Shown: positions 39,440 to 52,376, numbered from the stretch's first letter. The stretch: DNA of 64,000 nt from Onchocerca lupi (GCA_028564675.1 JAOVVO010000403.1:1-64000); one strand, 5' to 3'. Numbers and translations: made by a program. Notes: a model not told the origin generated them from the sequence alone.

Positions 39440-42400
39440 TTTTGCTACATTAAGCATTACAACCGAGCATATATACAAACGTCAACAAGGCGTGAATTGT
39501 GAATCAACCGAACGAAATTTATTGAAAACAAAATGATAATTTGGGAATTCAATTTTTTTTCTTTTTCTTTTTTTCGCATTTTTTTTCTATTTGTAAAATT
39601 TGTACAATTTCCCATCATATATCTGCAAGTATATTCACAATATGCTTATGCATTTACATTTCTATTTGCTAATAGTATTAGTAAAACACAGAGGAAATTA
39701 TTTAAATGCTCCATGCTCTACTTATTGTAATGATTAGAAAGTATATGATTTTAATTTTATCAGCGATAATATCAGTAAATTCTAAATATTAACTTCAATA
39801 AGCAGTGAAAATAAACAATGATTTGATATCACTAATATTAATAAATATTAGTGATATCAAGTGATTGTTTTTGGTATCAAGTGATTTAACGTCATTACTT
39901 CTTATGTTATAATGAAAAAAATTTATAACTTTGATAACCGATAAATTTTCAGTAACTATTATAACAATTTACATAGATATAAAAACGCTGTGAATCAGAT
40001 TTTTATTATCAAAATTGATCGATTCTATATTTCCCAACCACTCCATTGAATTGTTCAATCCATTGTCCGATCATTAAATATGTGATTTAATATTTGAATG
40101 AATGAAAAAATAACGATTCCTTTCCAACTCTGAACAGCAAAAAATTTCTGATATAATAAGTTGAAAGTGCAATTTCTGTCTTCAATAGAAATTCTTGCAC
40201 TCTAGACTGCTATTAAACAAACGTTGTCATAAATTACTCTAAATCAAATGACTACCTATTTAAATAACTTCTTTATTTCTGAATGATTAAATTGGACAGT
40301 TCCTTGCGAATATATAGATTTGAATTCATTTATGGACGACCAGCTATTACAATAAAAGTGATTTTAAAAGAAGGACAGAGAGAAGATGAGAATTGAGAAT
40401 GGTATCCATAAAATTTAAACATCTCAAATCAATGATAAACAAAATTTTTAGTAATTCGAACAATATTTTTAAAAAAAAGAAATTTACATATAAATATATT
40501 TAAAAAAGTCAAAATTAGATTCTTTCTTTCTGTTTGTGATCGAATTTTTTAAAAATGAAAAGAATAATATTGAAACTAAATTCATCCCATAGGGTTTTCC
40601 AAACTCTTCCAGAATTACCACGCTGGATTTGCCAGAAATGTTGGGAAAAAAATTAAAAAAAGATCTAAATTTACACTAATTTGTTTTAAATGATACAACT
40701 AAAGTACGGGAGATAATAAATCAAATAATACAAAGAAAAAGAAAAAAAAGGATTTTATGTTTAATCAATTTGACAAATGAGTTCTTCACCAACTAACTAT
40801 AGCAGCTTCCCATTTCTATTCGTAATGTATCTCTTCAAATGCTGTTTTGTCTGGGTTGTCCCGTCGGGATGAATGCATCAATTCCACCTATTCACACAAT
40901 TTTCACAATCAATTTAGCAAAAAATCAAAATATTTTGAAAATTAAATGAAATTCTTGGAATGTTTCTGTATATTACCAAATGAGAAGGTATAAAAATGCC
41001 ACTACTATCACATAAAGGAATGATAATGTATATCAACCTGCTGCACAAATATCATTCATTATTAGTGATGACAAATTATTTATTTAGGATTATAAAAAAA
41101 TTTAAAGAAAAATTGAATAAATCAAACATCAATTCAAATTCTCAATTAAATGAGAAAAAAACCTTTCAAGTTTATTATAATCCCAATTAATGATTTCAGG
41201 CAATTTGGAAAAGTGCTGTTTCAACAAATCCTAAATTCCTGTTGTTTATTGAGATAACAAGAAAACTTTCAATCGAATAATGAATAAACCCAAGCCCAAC
41301 ATACTACTATCTCAATAACTGAACTTGTCTTGCTTAGCTTGGCTCAGTAAAAGCCCTGACGAAATTTACTGTTTTTAATTTCGAATGTCACCAAAATAAC
41401 AGCATCACAAATTCAAACATTGATAATAACAAAAGACAACAATAAAACTTTCAATTGTAATTATGAATAAATCACAAAGAATTTTTTAGAAAAATCCTAA
41501 GATGTAACAGAAGGAAGTAAATTAAAGAAATGATTAACATGATTTCATTCTTCTTCGACATTCAAAATATAAAAGCATTAAAAGTTTACAAAATTACGAC
41601 AAAATTCATATATTCTTCCATATGGCAAGAGACACACACATATCCTGCGATTAAAAGAGCAATAAAAAAAGGCCACTTCACTTTTTGTGTTCTTAGAAGC
41701 ACTTATAAAAAATTTTACTTTAAAAAATAAAATTCTTTTTAAGCAAATTTAGAAGCTAATAGATTAGATAAACTGTCAGTTATTCGCAATTTCGTTTATC
41801 ATATCCTAATTTTTGCAAGCGAATCCAAATAGCAGCTTTTATAGTTGTCGAAATTTCTGGAAAATACTTGAAAATGCGAAACGACCACTGATAAAAAAAA
41901 TGAAAAATAAAATATTCCCGTAGCTTCGAACATGTCATATAAAGATTTTGAAAAAAAAAAAAAAAAGAAGAAAGTAAGGGGAGAGCATTTAAAAATCCTT
42001 GAAAAAATATAATAAAGATCTATTCTCACTCCGTAGTCGGCAAGAAAAAAAAACTTCAAATCATTCAAAGTAGATGCGATCAGCTGTTACTGCGACAACG
42101 AAGCGTGAATATTATACAAAAGGAATTAAAGTCCTGCGCCCCTTGACCCAACAGCTAACATCAAGAAACGACGGATTACATTAAAAAAGCCAGCTATATT
42201 TTTTCTAGTCATTGTTCTTGTTTCTTTAACTATATCTGTTGTCTTTTCTTTTTTTTTTTTTCCTGGTAAATATGGTAGTGAAAATCTTGTAGCACAGAAT
42301 GATTTCTTTTCTGTTCTCAGCAGATATTATACTGTAGGGGTCATTAATGATCCTACGGATTACTTCTTGTATTTCTTCTTGTACTTCACTCGTATTTCTT

Positions 42401-42895
42401 GCTTTCGTCAATGTTCATTATGTTTGCTCTATTTACATTTTGGATAAAAGATTCAGATAATTGAATACTGTTACCCAGACCAAAAATTGATAATTTTAGG
42501 ATGCTACTATATCATCAGAGAAAACCAACTGTTACAATAATGAGAACAAAAAATGATTTCATCAATAGTGAAAGCTTATGAAGATTAGAAAATGCACATA
42601 AAATAGGATTGGAAAACGCACATAAAATAAGCAAAAATTAATAAGCAGCTGTGATAAAACTTGAATAAAAGAAAATGAAATAAGAAAAAACATTAAAAAG
42701 CAATATTTGCTTCCCCCTATATCTTGAGATAGTACTGCCTAAAAGAATCAAGATGATATAAAAAAAGTGCTTACAGTAAAAAGTATCAGAAACGTGCATA
42801 GAGTAAAAAGTTGAAAATTCGAGTATGATTCTTTTGCAATATCTTTGACCGTATTTTCGCTGATTTAGAGCTACATAAAACTTTTCGAACTTATC
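39440..42895. other. Gene-poor stretch between GMDS and the SLC35B4-like gene
   Basis: About 3.4 kb of AT-rich DNA upstream of GMDS and downstream of the SLC35B4-like gene. Apart from the palindrome at 39823-39860, the only coding-like patch is a minus-strand frame at 42226-42411 (starts MTKARNTSEVQEEIQEVIRR), which I cannot connect to other exons. It could be a lone exon or chance. Confidence 0.5.
39823..39860. repeat. Perfect inverted repeat, 17-bp arms
   Basis: Arms TTGATATCACTAATATT and its exact complement flank a 4-base spacer (AATA). It lies about 385 bp upstream of the GDP-mannose dehydratase start. It could form a cruciform or bind a dimeric factor; no function is shown by sequence. 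Confidence 0.95.
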
Positions 42896-45800
42896 TTATA
42901 TGCCCCTACACATTTTTCTTCTGTGCAGACTTGATTTGAGATCGCACGAAGTGAACGCTACAGTACCGAGTAATACAAAGAGAGAACCTACACAATGCAT
43001 AAATGTGAAAGAATTTTTGAATAAAATAATTGAAAGAACCATCGACAAGAATTTCCTTAGCGTTATGATCATTGCCACATTCAGCGATGTAGTTAACGAA
43101 ATTAGTGTATGCACATTCGTGATACAAATCCATCTGTAACTGAATAAAATTTTCGATTTTGAAATAATTTTCATTTATGACTAGCTGTATCTGCGGACGC
43201 AGAGCTTAGCCGCTCCAGTTAGTCTATACAAATAAAAATGTAAATGTTCGTTTGCTCAAAATCTTAAATCTCCGAAAGTTTTTACTTATTGCTTCGAAAT
43301 TTTGACAGAAGTTGAATTAGAAACTGCTCAACTGAATTGTTAGACTGTCGCTAGTGCAAAAAATTATATCTGATATTAAAAGATACCAAAAGTCGTAAAT
43401 TTTCGTTCGTTCAAAATCTAAAATCTCCAGAAGTTTTTCTCTATTGTTTTGAAATTTTGACAAAAGTTGCACTGAATACGCACATACTTTATCGAGCGTA
43501 CTGAGTGTTGCATTCTGAAGCTCACGTCCACTTCGTAAAAAGTAAATATGGTTAATAGATCAAGTCCACATACTCACTTTTATTTGTCACAGATGTAACA
43601 AGTCAAAAAAAAAAAAATCAAGTATATTTATACCAAAATAACACGCCTATTCGAACGCAACGTTGTGTCAAAAGTTCAAATCACTGCGTAAAAACTTGAA
43701 ACATTGTGCCAAAATGAACAACGAACATTTACGATAAAGAGGTAATCCAAGACACGACCTAATATTAGAAAAAATATTAGCCTAATATTAGAAGAGGTAA
43801 TCCATAAACTGCTTAAACGAAACATTTCATTATACAGTATAATGACCTCGACATTTCCGCGACGCAATTACCTTTCCCAAAAATCAAAAAATAAACGAAA
43901 TACATCTCTAACAAATCAAAAAATTAAAGAAAAGCTTAAATTACGTTCTGCTCCAAAATTCCGAACTTTTCAAATCCTTTTGGGGCTCCTCCTTTTTCCC
44001 TCATCTCCAATGTGTCGCCTTATGATTGACTGATCTCATTTTATCTGTTAATTACTGGAGCGTTTTGACAGGACAGGCCGGAAATATGTTTATCCTAACG
44101 GAGATGTAGTAAAAAGGTATGTATATCTATATGGAAACATATGTCTATTTAAAAGTAACGTTGTGTCAAAATTTCAAATCAATGGATAGAAACTTGAAAC
44201 GTCCTGTCAAAATGAACAAGAAATTTACGACAATGAGACAATCAAAGACACGACCTAATATTAGAAGTCAGGAAAGTAATCCATAAATTGCTTGAACGAA
44301 ATATTTCGTTATACACCATCATGACCTCGACATTTCTGCGACGCAACTACATTTCCCACAAAGCAACAAATAAACGGAAAATTTTAAACAAGCGCTTATT
44401 AGAATGCAACTTTGTATTTCAAATCAATCAGTGAAGAACTTGGAACGTTCTGTAAAAATGAATGCAGGAAGTAGACGTGGTGAAGGCAGAAACAGGCGTG
44501 ACCAATAAATTCTGTCCGCTTAAAGGCGAGGTGCAGGATGTGGTCAAAAAATTCAGTCTGCTCACTTACTTTTACTTGTCGCAGACGACAGGCGTAACAC
44601 GTACAAAAAAAGAAGTCTATATAAAAATGACTGCCTATTCGAATGCAAGGTTATATAAAAATCTGAAAACAATCGGTGAACAACTTTCGGAGATTTAAGG
44701 CTTATAACGGCGAACATTTACATTTTTATTTATTTAGATATTAAAAAATTATTTAAAAATAAAAAACTGATTGATGATTAACCGTAGAGGTTATCTCAAC
44801 ATTTACTTATTCATTTTTTTTTTTTTTTTTTGTCAAAGATTTCGTCCCTCACTGTAGCTCCGCTCCAATAGCTTAACTCATAATTATGAGTAATATTACG
44901 CTGACTCGGAAATACATGACGTACTAAAATATGAGAAATGGACTCCTGTACCTCGGATTACATTATTTTTTAAGGATATTGTATGGTCAAAACAAGTAAT
45001 GGCAACTTATTATTACAATTTAAAAATAATGAAATTTATTACACAAAGAAAAACCACTCACTGGAATATGCAATTCAAAATCACATAAATCCATGATGAA
45101 GGAATCGGGAAACGAAATCCAAAAATGAAAAAAGTATCAGAATTGTTGAAATGAACTACCGCTTGCCAGATATCGTTATAAAAGAAAAAAAAGCCCGGTA
45201 ACGAGAGAACATGCTATAAAATTTCTGATGTGCAAAATTAGAATAAATTTACTAATAATAGGAGTGAAAAAAAAAAGGTGCGACAGAAAACGTTAGACTT
45301 ACAATGAAAAATATTGCTTCTTGGGAATGGTTTCCATATATGGAATACAAATCTTCTTGGCAAATGCCTAGGTAAGCGGATAAGAGCGCTGCAAGCAATA
45401 GTAAAAATATTCCTGAAACAGGATAATTAATAAAAGATAAAAAACACATAAAAATGGAGTTGAAATTTTGTAAAATAAAAACAACGATGGATATCTCACT
45501 GTTTCTGCCAATATACCAGATTACCACAGATCCTTATAATCCTAAACGGAACCCAATTCTATGCGGTCACAAATCACCAATCTGAACATCTGGTGAACCG
45601 CGTAAGTCTTTACATCTGACATTAGAAGAACTACTTCACTGATCTTATAATAGTTTTAAATAATTATAGCTTATATTCAGGATACAGATTCAAATAACAA
45701 AACTTTTAAGACTAGGACAAATTTCAAACCATGCAAATACATTTGCAATGGATAAGCATTTTAACGTAAGACAAACAAAGAACATCATACCTGGACTGGA

Positions 45801-47151
45801 ATGCAAAATAGATAACGGATGCATACTCTTTCCATCCTTTTCTATTATGGGATGTTTCGAAAATTGGTCGGCTAATGTGAAAAGTATAATCCCGATACTA
45901 ACTAATATTATAGACAATAGCTTTCCCCACGAACAAATCCTGTTCCTCAAACAGTAACCTAGCAACACATTTGCCAGCAATGTTCCCTGCGCAATAGATC
46001 ATTATTAGCCAAAAAAACATCAATTATAAATTATAGTTTTTGAGAATAATTCTGGAAACAGCTCAAACCTTAAGTAACTCAAAAGAACACAAAAATCCAA
46101 AAAACAAGTTTCCTTATCATAAATAATTGGGAATAAAAGAAAATTACTATTGAGCCTAATTGGAATTTTCAGTCATAATGTCTTCTGTTAAATCTTATTA
46201 GGATACCGGATGTCTGTGGGCACTCCGAATAATAGAGTTATTGATGGAAATTTTATGTCAAAAACAGTTATACATCGTCTTCCCGAAAGAAGTCTACAGT
46301 ATCAGCTATCAAAATTACCTATTTAAGTCACATGCCAGTTAGAATTATGCTTCTTAAAATTTCAGCGGAACCTATTTCAAATCTTGCGACTATATTTTGC
46401 AGTTAACAAAGTGAAACTTAGGCTGGAAAGTATCATACGATGAAATAAAAAAAAAAAAATTACCGAACGGAATATAATAAAGAGTGGTATGGAAACATCA
46501 TATTGCAATGCCAAGTTATTCGAAACATTCACCACAAAGAATATAAGAACAATACGCATATAACCTCTAAAACAAACTCTTTCAAAGTGAAGTTATGTTG
46601 CCGAGTCATTGAAAGTGCGCTTTATGATATAAGAGTAATAAACTAATATAATATTACATAAGACATTGGAAGATGGAAAATACTTTTTTTATTTATCTCT
46701 TATTTATTTTTCTCATCATTCTTAATCACTAGGATTGTTCAATCAATTCGAAAAAATTTAAAGATGCAACTGGTGAGATTTTCGCTTAAAATGTCATAAA
46801 CATAAAGTGAAAAATGGAAAAGTAACCGTAACAAAGGTACTCTGCTCCGTGGTAATCGCTTGAAATAATCCGATTGTTTGAAGAAACTAACGAATGATAT
46901 GAAAATAAATGTTGAGCAAGTCAGCAAGTTCATACATTCTGGATTATGCCTGAAAAATCTCTTTTCGAATAACGGTAACATTTCAACGCAATGAAAGGGC
47001 CCCCCCTTTTTTTTTTTTTCGTTTATCTTTCAAGAATAATTTTAAATTATCGTATGTTTGTGGACAAAATGCCATACTTTGTAAGGACTTCAACAGTAAG
47101 CATACAACCAACACATCCGGTTAAAACTCCTCCAACAGCAATCTCCGCCAT
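42896..47151 (-). CDS. SLC35B4-like: Nucleotide-sugar transporter, SLC35B4-like (UDP-xylose/UDP-GlcNAc type)
   Basis: Golgi/ER multi-pass transporter. Seven exons keep phase: 47151-47078, 46949-46827, 46566-46464, 45986-45791, 45412-45303, 45213-45062 and 43133-42896, giving 331 residues, the same length as human SLC35B4. The N-terminal GGVLTGCVGCMLTVEVLTK, then FFVVNVSNNLALQYDVSIPL and FIIFRSGTLLANVLLGY, IILVSIGIILFTLADQ, LGICQEDLYSIYGNHSQEA, HVLSLPGFFFFYNDIW and the final MIITLRKFLSMVLSIILFKN with GSLFVLLGTVAF match the family in order. The last intron (about 1.9 kb) is far longer than the others because it holds a Helitron-like insertion. The donor and acceptor flanking that insertion still join in phase, so the gene looks intact. 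Substrate is inferred from family resemblance only. Confidence 0.93.
43181..44738 (-). mobile_element. Non-autonomous Helitron-like element in an intron
   Basis: Read on the minus strand, the segment begins A|TC (TCTAAATAAATAAAAATG) at 44738 and ends CTAG|T at 43181, with a GC-rich palindrome CTGCGTCCGCAG ending ten bases before the terminus. Helitrons are known to start with TC, end with CTRR after a small hairpin, and insert between A and T without target duplication; all three fit. No Rep/helicase coding is visible. The interior carries direct repeats about 480-500 bp apart (43651-43900 and 44150-44380, with a third partial copy from about 44400). A plus-orientation copy of the 5' end begins at 43222, so the structure may be composite or nested. 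It sits in the last intron of the SLC35B4-like gene. Confidence 0.5.
43651..44380. repeat. Direct internal repeats of the Helitron-like element
   Basis: Unit 43651-43900 recurs at about 44150-44380. Both contain CGTTGTGTCAAAA, a GACACGACCTAATATTAGAA core, a segment GACCTCGACATTTC(C/T)GCGACGCAA and an end AATAAACG. The offset drifts from 498 to 481 bp because of small indels. A third, truncated copy starts near 44400. Confidence 0.8.
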
Positions 47152-48456
47152 GAAACGATGCTCGTTTCTTCCTATCTCTTCAGATTTTGCCAATATTTGA
47201 ATTGTTTAAAATTGTCCGCAAATAGTCATCATACTGAAAAGTCATCGTCTCAGAAAAAATTGTCGAACAATGAAAAGCTGTTTACTTCTTCAACTTCAAC
47301 CAATGATTTCCGACTGAAGATCAGATTACTAAGAAAAAGCATCAAATTAGGTTATATATTAATTTCTTTGGTAACATACCAATTTTTTCACCTCATTTTT
47401 GCAAAATAATTCGTCAAGCCTATAAAACAGAATTTTGTTTGCAGTTATTGCTCATTTTCGTTACTTTCACAGTCGTCTATTCACATGCAATCATCTTCAA
47501 CAGTCGTCTGTTAACGTGCGATCATCTTCAACAGCTTCCACTTCTCGGTCTACCATAAGGAGGAGAAGCAGTACGTGCAAAAAGATAAATATTTTAAGGT
47601 TATTATGTGAAATTCGGAACATATTAAAACACTGATCTAAATAATTCTTAATGAATAAAACCAGATCAATGCGTTTATTTGTGTAGGTTGTAATGTGAAT
47701 TTTAAATGCCTAAATTAAGCCGAAAAAGATTAATGCTGCCTCAGCTTAAAAAGTCCAACGGACGTTATTACTGGAGATCACGAAAACCAGAGAAATCTCT
47801 CAACAAAAAGTAATTGAAATTGCAAAAGACTTTATCCGGATTTTAACATTAGCCTCGTAACACCGTGAAACAGAAGAGATCCGTAATTTACTTTCTAGTC
47901 ATAATCCTCATCCCCCTATAGCTCCAAAAAAAGAAAAAAAAAAAAAAAAACCCCATTAAAAGTTGGAGGATTTATTATTTGTAATCAGTTTCAACAAATA
48001 GTGGTCATTCAACGAAGCACCGTTGCAGCATACTGCGGTCTTTTCTACTTCTCGGTGTCGCAGGTTCCTTTTTTTCTTTTCTTGACTTTCATTGTTTGGG
48101 TGCCATTGCAATTTTCACTGGAACAAATTGAGCTGTGGAGGATTTTATCGAGTGATTATAAGAAATGAGCATCATCCGAAGATTTTGAGAATATTGCGAG
48201 AGAAATTCGATAAAAGACACAACCTAAGAAAGTAATTAAAATAAATTTGCATTGGCATAAACGTACATAAAATATTCCAAATAATCCGAAGATCTGAGCC
48301 ATAGTTCATGATGGGAAGTTGCTAACGTATGACGATTCGCATTGCTTAAAGGTATCACTTTTTATGTGATAATTATTTCATATGCTTAAGGTTATCACTT
48401 TTTTATGTGATAATTATTTCATATTTCTGCATACCTTTGATGTTTCAGTACGTTTA
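47152..48456. other. Divergent intergenic region between SLC35B4-like and F-box/WD40 genes
   Basis: Shared upstream region of two divergent genes. Short frames at 47158-47635 are without motif support. A duplicated hairpin unit (48342-48424) lies just before the acceptor of the F-box gene. Confidence 0.5.
48342..48424. repeat. Tandem pair of 41-42-bp hairpin units
   Basis: Two near-identical copies, about 48342-48382 and 48383-48424, each with TATCAC...GTGATA arms around an AT-rich loop. They end about 23 bp before the TGTTTCAG acceptor of the F-box/WD40 gene. Confidence 0.85.
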
Positions 48457-51400
48457 ATGGATGAACGTGAATCACGCGGTGTTAACAAGGCTTCAACGTC
48501 GGCTATGTGTTCATCGTTAGATGATTGTTCCCTATCAACCAATAAACGAAAGAAAATGAACGGTTCATCGTGTGATCCAGCCTATGATTTTTTTGCTGAT
48601 ATAGATCTTATAAAGGTTACTGTAGTTTTCCATTTCCAAAGATTAATATGGGTTGATTAATAACATGCCATCGGCATTGCATCCTTTAACAATGAATGCG
48701 ATATAGTTTCGAAATATCAGTTATCCAGAAAGATAATGCCATAATAGACATGCTGTACTGAACGTCGGAAACTCATAGCAGTAACCGTCATGTGTCATGT
48801 TTTCTTTCAATTGTGTAAGTATCCATTCTGTAAATATCTATCTTTTTTTATTGCTTCTCTTCCGAATTAATATACTGATTTTTAAACAAAGTTGTATGAC
48901 TGCGTCGTTTCGTGAACTATTCCAATTTCAGTATTTTCGATTTCATTTGAAGCAAACTGATACGGAACAGAAAAATGCACTGCTTTTCGAAATATTGGTA
49001 ACAATGATTTTGATGTTATCGTTTTCCATTTTATTGTAAAAATTTTATTTATTTTGATTGCTAACATTAATCTTTAATATGTTTTCCAGAATGTCTGTGA
49101 TCAGTCAAATTTGGAATATGCAACTTCGTTGCTGGAAGAAATGCGTAGCAATGTGAGCACTGCAAAGATTGATTTATTTAGTTCACTACCGCTGCCAATT
49201 GCTTTAAAAATTTTTCGCCTTTTGGATCCAAGTAAGAATCTCATTTTGTATTTTCACCACCGTTACAACCGAAAATATGTTTCCAAAAAATCATAATATC
49301 AAATACAAGTCTCCATTAGGAAGATGAAGTCCACGTAAATCAGATGAAATCCAGCAATAAAACTCGCTTCAGGAAGAACCTCAACGTAATTATCAATCCT
49401 GTCAGCTTGCTTAGTATAACGCGTAATATAATGTTTTTTTTCCTTTTTTTTTTTAACCAAATGCCGGATAATGGCATTGTATGGCTTGAGTTAAAGTCAC
49501 TGTATCAGTCGTGAGAATCATTATCTTTTATGCATTTGCTGCCGGATGGCTATCGATGATACTTGCGTCAAGTCTTTGTTGATTCTATATGACATTTTTT
49601 GGATTTATTACTTTTCTTGGAGATTCTGTAATTTATTTACTGTTCTACCTTAACGCTACTCACTATCACTACGTCTACGTCACTTTATGTTCAAATTGGA
49701 TTTAACAGAAGAAAAATATGTGAGAAATAGAAAATTTCTTATCAGGAACTTTTGCTGATTTTTAAGTTCATTGCAGAATCACTTTGCAAGTGCATGTTGG
49801 TATGTACTGCTTGGAGAAATTTATGTATGGCACCATGCTTATGGAAAAGGTTGTGTACACTTCAGCGCATGTTTCGACTTTGTTCAGCTGAAACTGAAAA
49901 TGAACAACTCAAAAAGCATACAACACGCGATGGTGTAGTATTGTGGAAAGAAGCATTCAGTGAGCGTTATCGTTTATGGAGAAACTGGCATGCTGGTCGC
50001 TGTGTTATCCGTACATTTGAGGGTCACACCCAAGGTAAATTTATGATTTCTCAAATCATTCTCAAAATAATCCTTAATTAATTTGTACTAGTGTGTTACC
50101 TAGCATAAATTAGATTTATTGATGAATAACTGATGATTTTACAAGATCATTTGTTTACCAGATCATATTACAATGGTTATGGTTTCTTACTCATTTATAA
50201 ATTCAAATTACACTGTTTCTAATTGCTAGTTATAGCTAGACTAGTGAAGTATTATGGCCGCAGCATATTTTAGGTATATCTTGCGTCCAATTCGACGGTG
50301 ACCGCATTGTATCCGGAAGCAGCGATAATACAATTCGTGTTTGGGATATGAAGAGTTCTGCTATGCCCGGTCTGGGAACCATGACACTAACAGGTCATTC
50401 TGATACTGTTCGTTGTTTGCACTTGAGCGGTAATCGACTTGCTTCCGGCTCCAACGATTTAACCATCAAGGTTAATTCACTTCACTAAATTATATAAGTG
50501 CTACCATAAAAGTTTATATTTCTGAGCTCAGGACTTTTTTGAAGACTATATTTCAATTACCCAGTGATTTTAAGAAATTGTCGTTGTTATTAAGTATTAG
50601 TAGTATTTAAGATCCTTTCATTTCATATATCTGGTTACGTCTCACTGAAAAATTTTTCGTATCAATAACAACGATTAGGTATCAAAGGATTACCATAAAG
50701 AAATGAGTATAATTCGAGTGCTACCAAATAAAATGTGCTTTTAACAAAGTAACTTTATTACAGTGAAAAAATCTTGAAGGTTTGGGGTCTTGCTGTAAAT
50801 CGAACATGGTCTTCCATTGCTTGTCGACAAACAATGATTGGGCATACGAACTTCGTACGATGTTTGCAAGTAATTTCTTCAATTTTTTAGAAGAATACTG
50901 TGCGTTTTTTCCAACGAAAATCATTTCATAGTGTTTTTTAATACTACGATTTTGGTTATAAAATTGCGAAATTATGTCACTGATGGCATTCAGTGTGGAT
51001 TTCGTTTAGATGGAGAAGGAACGATTGATCAGCGGTTCATATGATCATACTTTGAAAATATGGTCTACAGAAACAGGACAGTGTACGAAGACTTTAATGT
51101 AAGCTTTACAGGAATCAAATCAATGAGTCTCTCATCTCCTAACAATGGTATAATCGTCAAAAAAAAACTAATTGTTCGAATTGTCATTCTCCATGCCTTT
51201 ATTTGACCATATTTTCCCGTAAATTTATCATGAAAGTTGTGCGGCAATTATTTATTTGGTGTCCTTATGTAGTAATATGCTTGTTTCAGAGGGCACAATG
51301 GAGCTGTGATCTGTATGCAGTCCGACGAACACTTGCTTGTATCGGGGTCAGCGGACCTTTCGATGAAAGTGAGTTTGTTAGTATTCGAATATAGAAGATT

Positions 51401-52376
51401 CGGAAGTATCTGATAAATGAGTAAAGACACTTTAGAGAGTTATTTTTTTTTACTGTCGCTGTTTTCAGCATAAGATTTATCACGCTGGACAAAATTTATC
51501 TTAATTGTAAAGGAGTTTGTTTAAGTGCTGGGATGAGCGAATGGATATCTGTGCGATGACTTTGCATAACGCTCACGATAATGCGGTAACATGCCTTCGA
51601 TTCGATAATGAAAGGATTGTGTCAGGGTCTGTCGATCGAACAATTAAGGTTAGATTTTTTTTTTTTTGCGCAAAACTAAAAAAATTTTTCAAAAAATTGT
51701 ATTCTTTTTAAAGCTAAATTGCTTTCACATCATTTACTGTCCTAATCAATACTGATATTATTTGGTAATGCAAATTGAAATTTAATGTTGATCATAATAA
51801 ACCATAGTGCATTTTCCAGAAATTAGAAAACTTTCTTCTGTTTAAAATGATAAGGAGAATATTTAGCCTTGGAATCATATTACTTAGAAACGTTGCGGAT
51901 CAAGATCAAAGTTTTCTAGTAAACATAGTTTTTAAAACAGGATGAGTTCTTTTTAAAGCTAAATTAGAAGGAATTTTATGAATTTTTGAACAAAATTAGG
52001 TTTAAGATGTGGGATTTGCGAACTGGAAAGTGTGTACAAACATTGGATTGGAAATTAAGTGAAGGTCATACAGGTGTAGTTCGATGTCTTCAGGTTGATT
52101 CATGGAGAATCGTCTCGGCAGCAGATGATCGGACTATCAAGGTACGTTCTCTACTGCTTCGCTGACAAAATTATTTTAATGATTTTTCAGTTTGTTAATC
52201 CAGATTTCTACAATAAATCATGTAAAATTTAGGTATGGAATTTACATACGGGTGAAAGATTATGTACACTTCATAGCCATACCGATGGCGTTACATGTGT
52301 GCAATTCAGCGATCAGCAAATTGTATCGGGCTCTTATGACATGACCGTCAAATTATGGGATTTTGGTGTCTTTTAA
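48457..52376 (+). CDS. F-box protein with seven WD40 repeats
   Basis: Predicted substrate receptor of an SCF (Skp1-cullin-F-box) ubiquitin ligase. Eleven exons keep phase: 48457-48615, 48932-48997, 49090-49231, 49777-50034, 50274-50470, 50780-50869, 51010-51098, 51290-51368, 51526-51648, 52007-52141 and 52233-52376, giving 493 residues. A basic KRKKM segment lies near the N-terminus. The F-box (LPLPIALKIFRLLDPKSL, VCTAWRNLC, LWKRLC) covers about residues 110-155. Seven WD repeats follow: IRVWD, IKVWG, LKIWS, MKCWD, IKMWD, IKVWN and VKLWD, each after a GH or similar dipeptide (AHD and SHTD in repeats 5 and 7). Layout resembles Fbw7/Met30-type receptors, but the residues do not let me name an ortholog. 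A TGTTTCAG acceptor precedes the ATG by 8 bp. Exon 6 uses a less typical TTGAAG acceptor. An AATAAA occurs about 590 bp after the stop. Confidence 0.92.

Noticed and set aside
44462..44698. Plus-strand 78-residue frame (MQEVDVVKAETGVTNK...)
   Set aside because: Lies wholly inside the Helitron-like repeat and is shared, out of frame, with other repeat copies.
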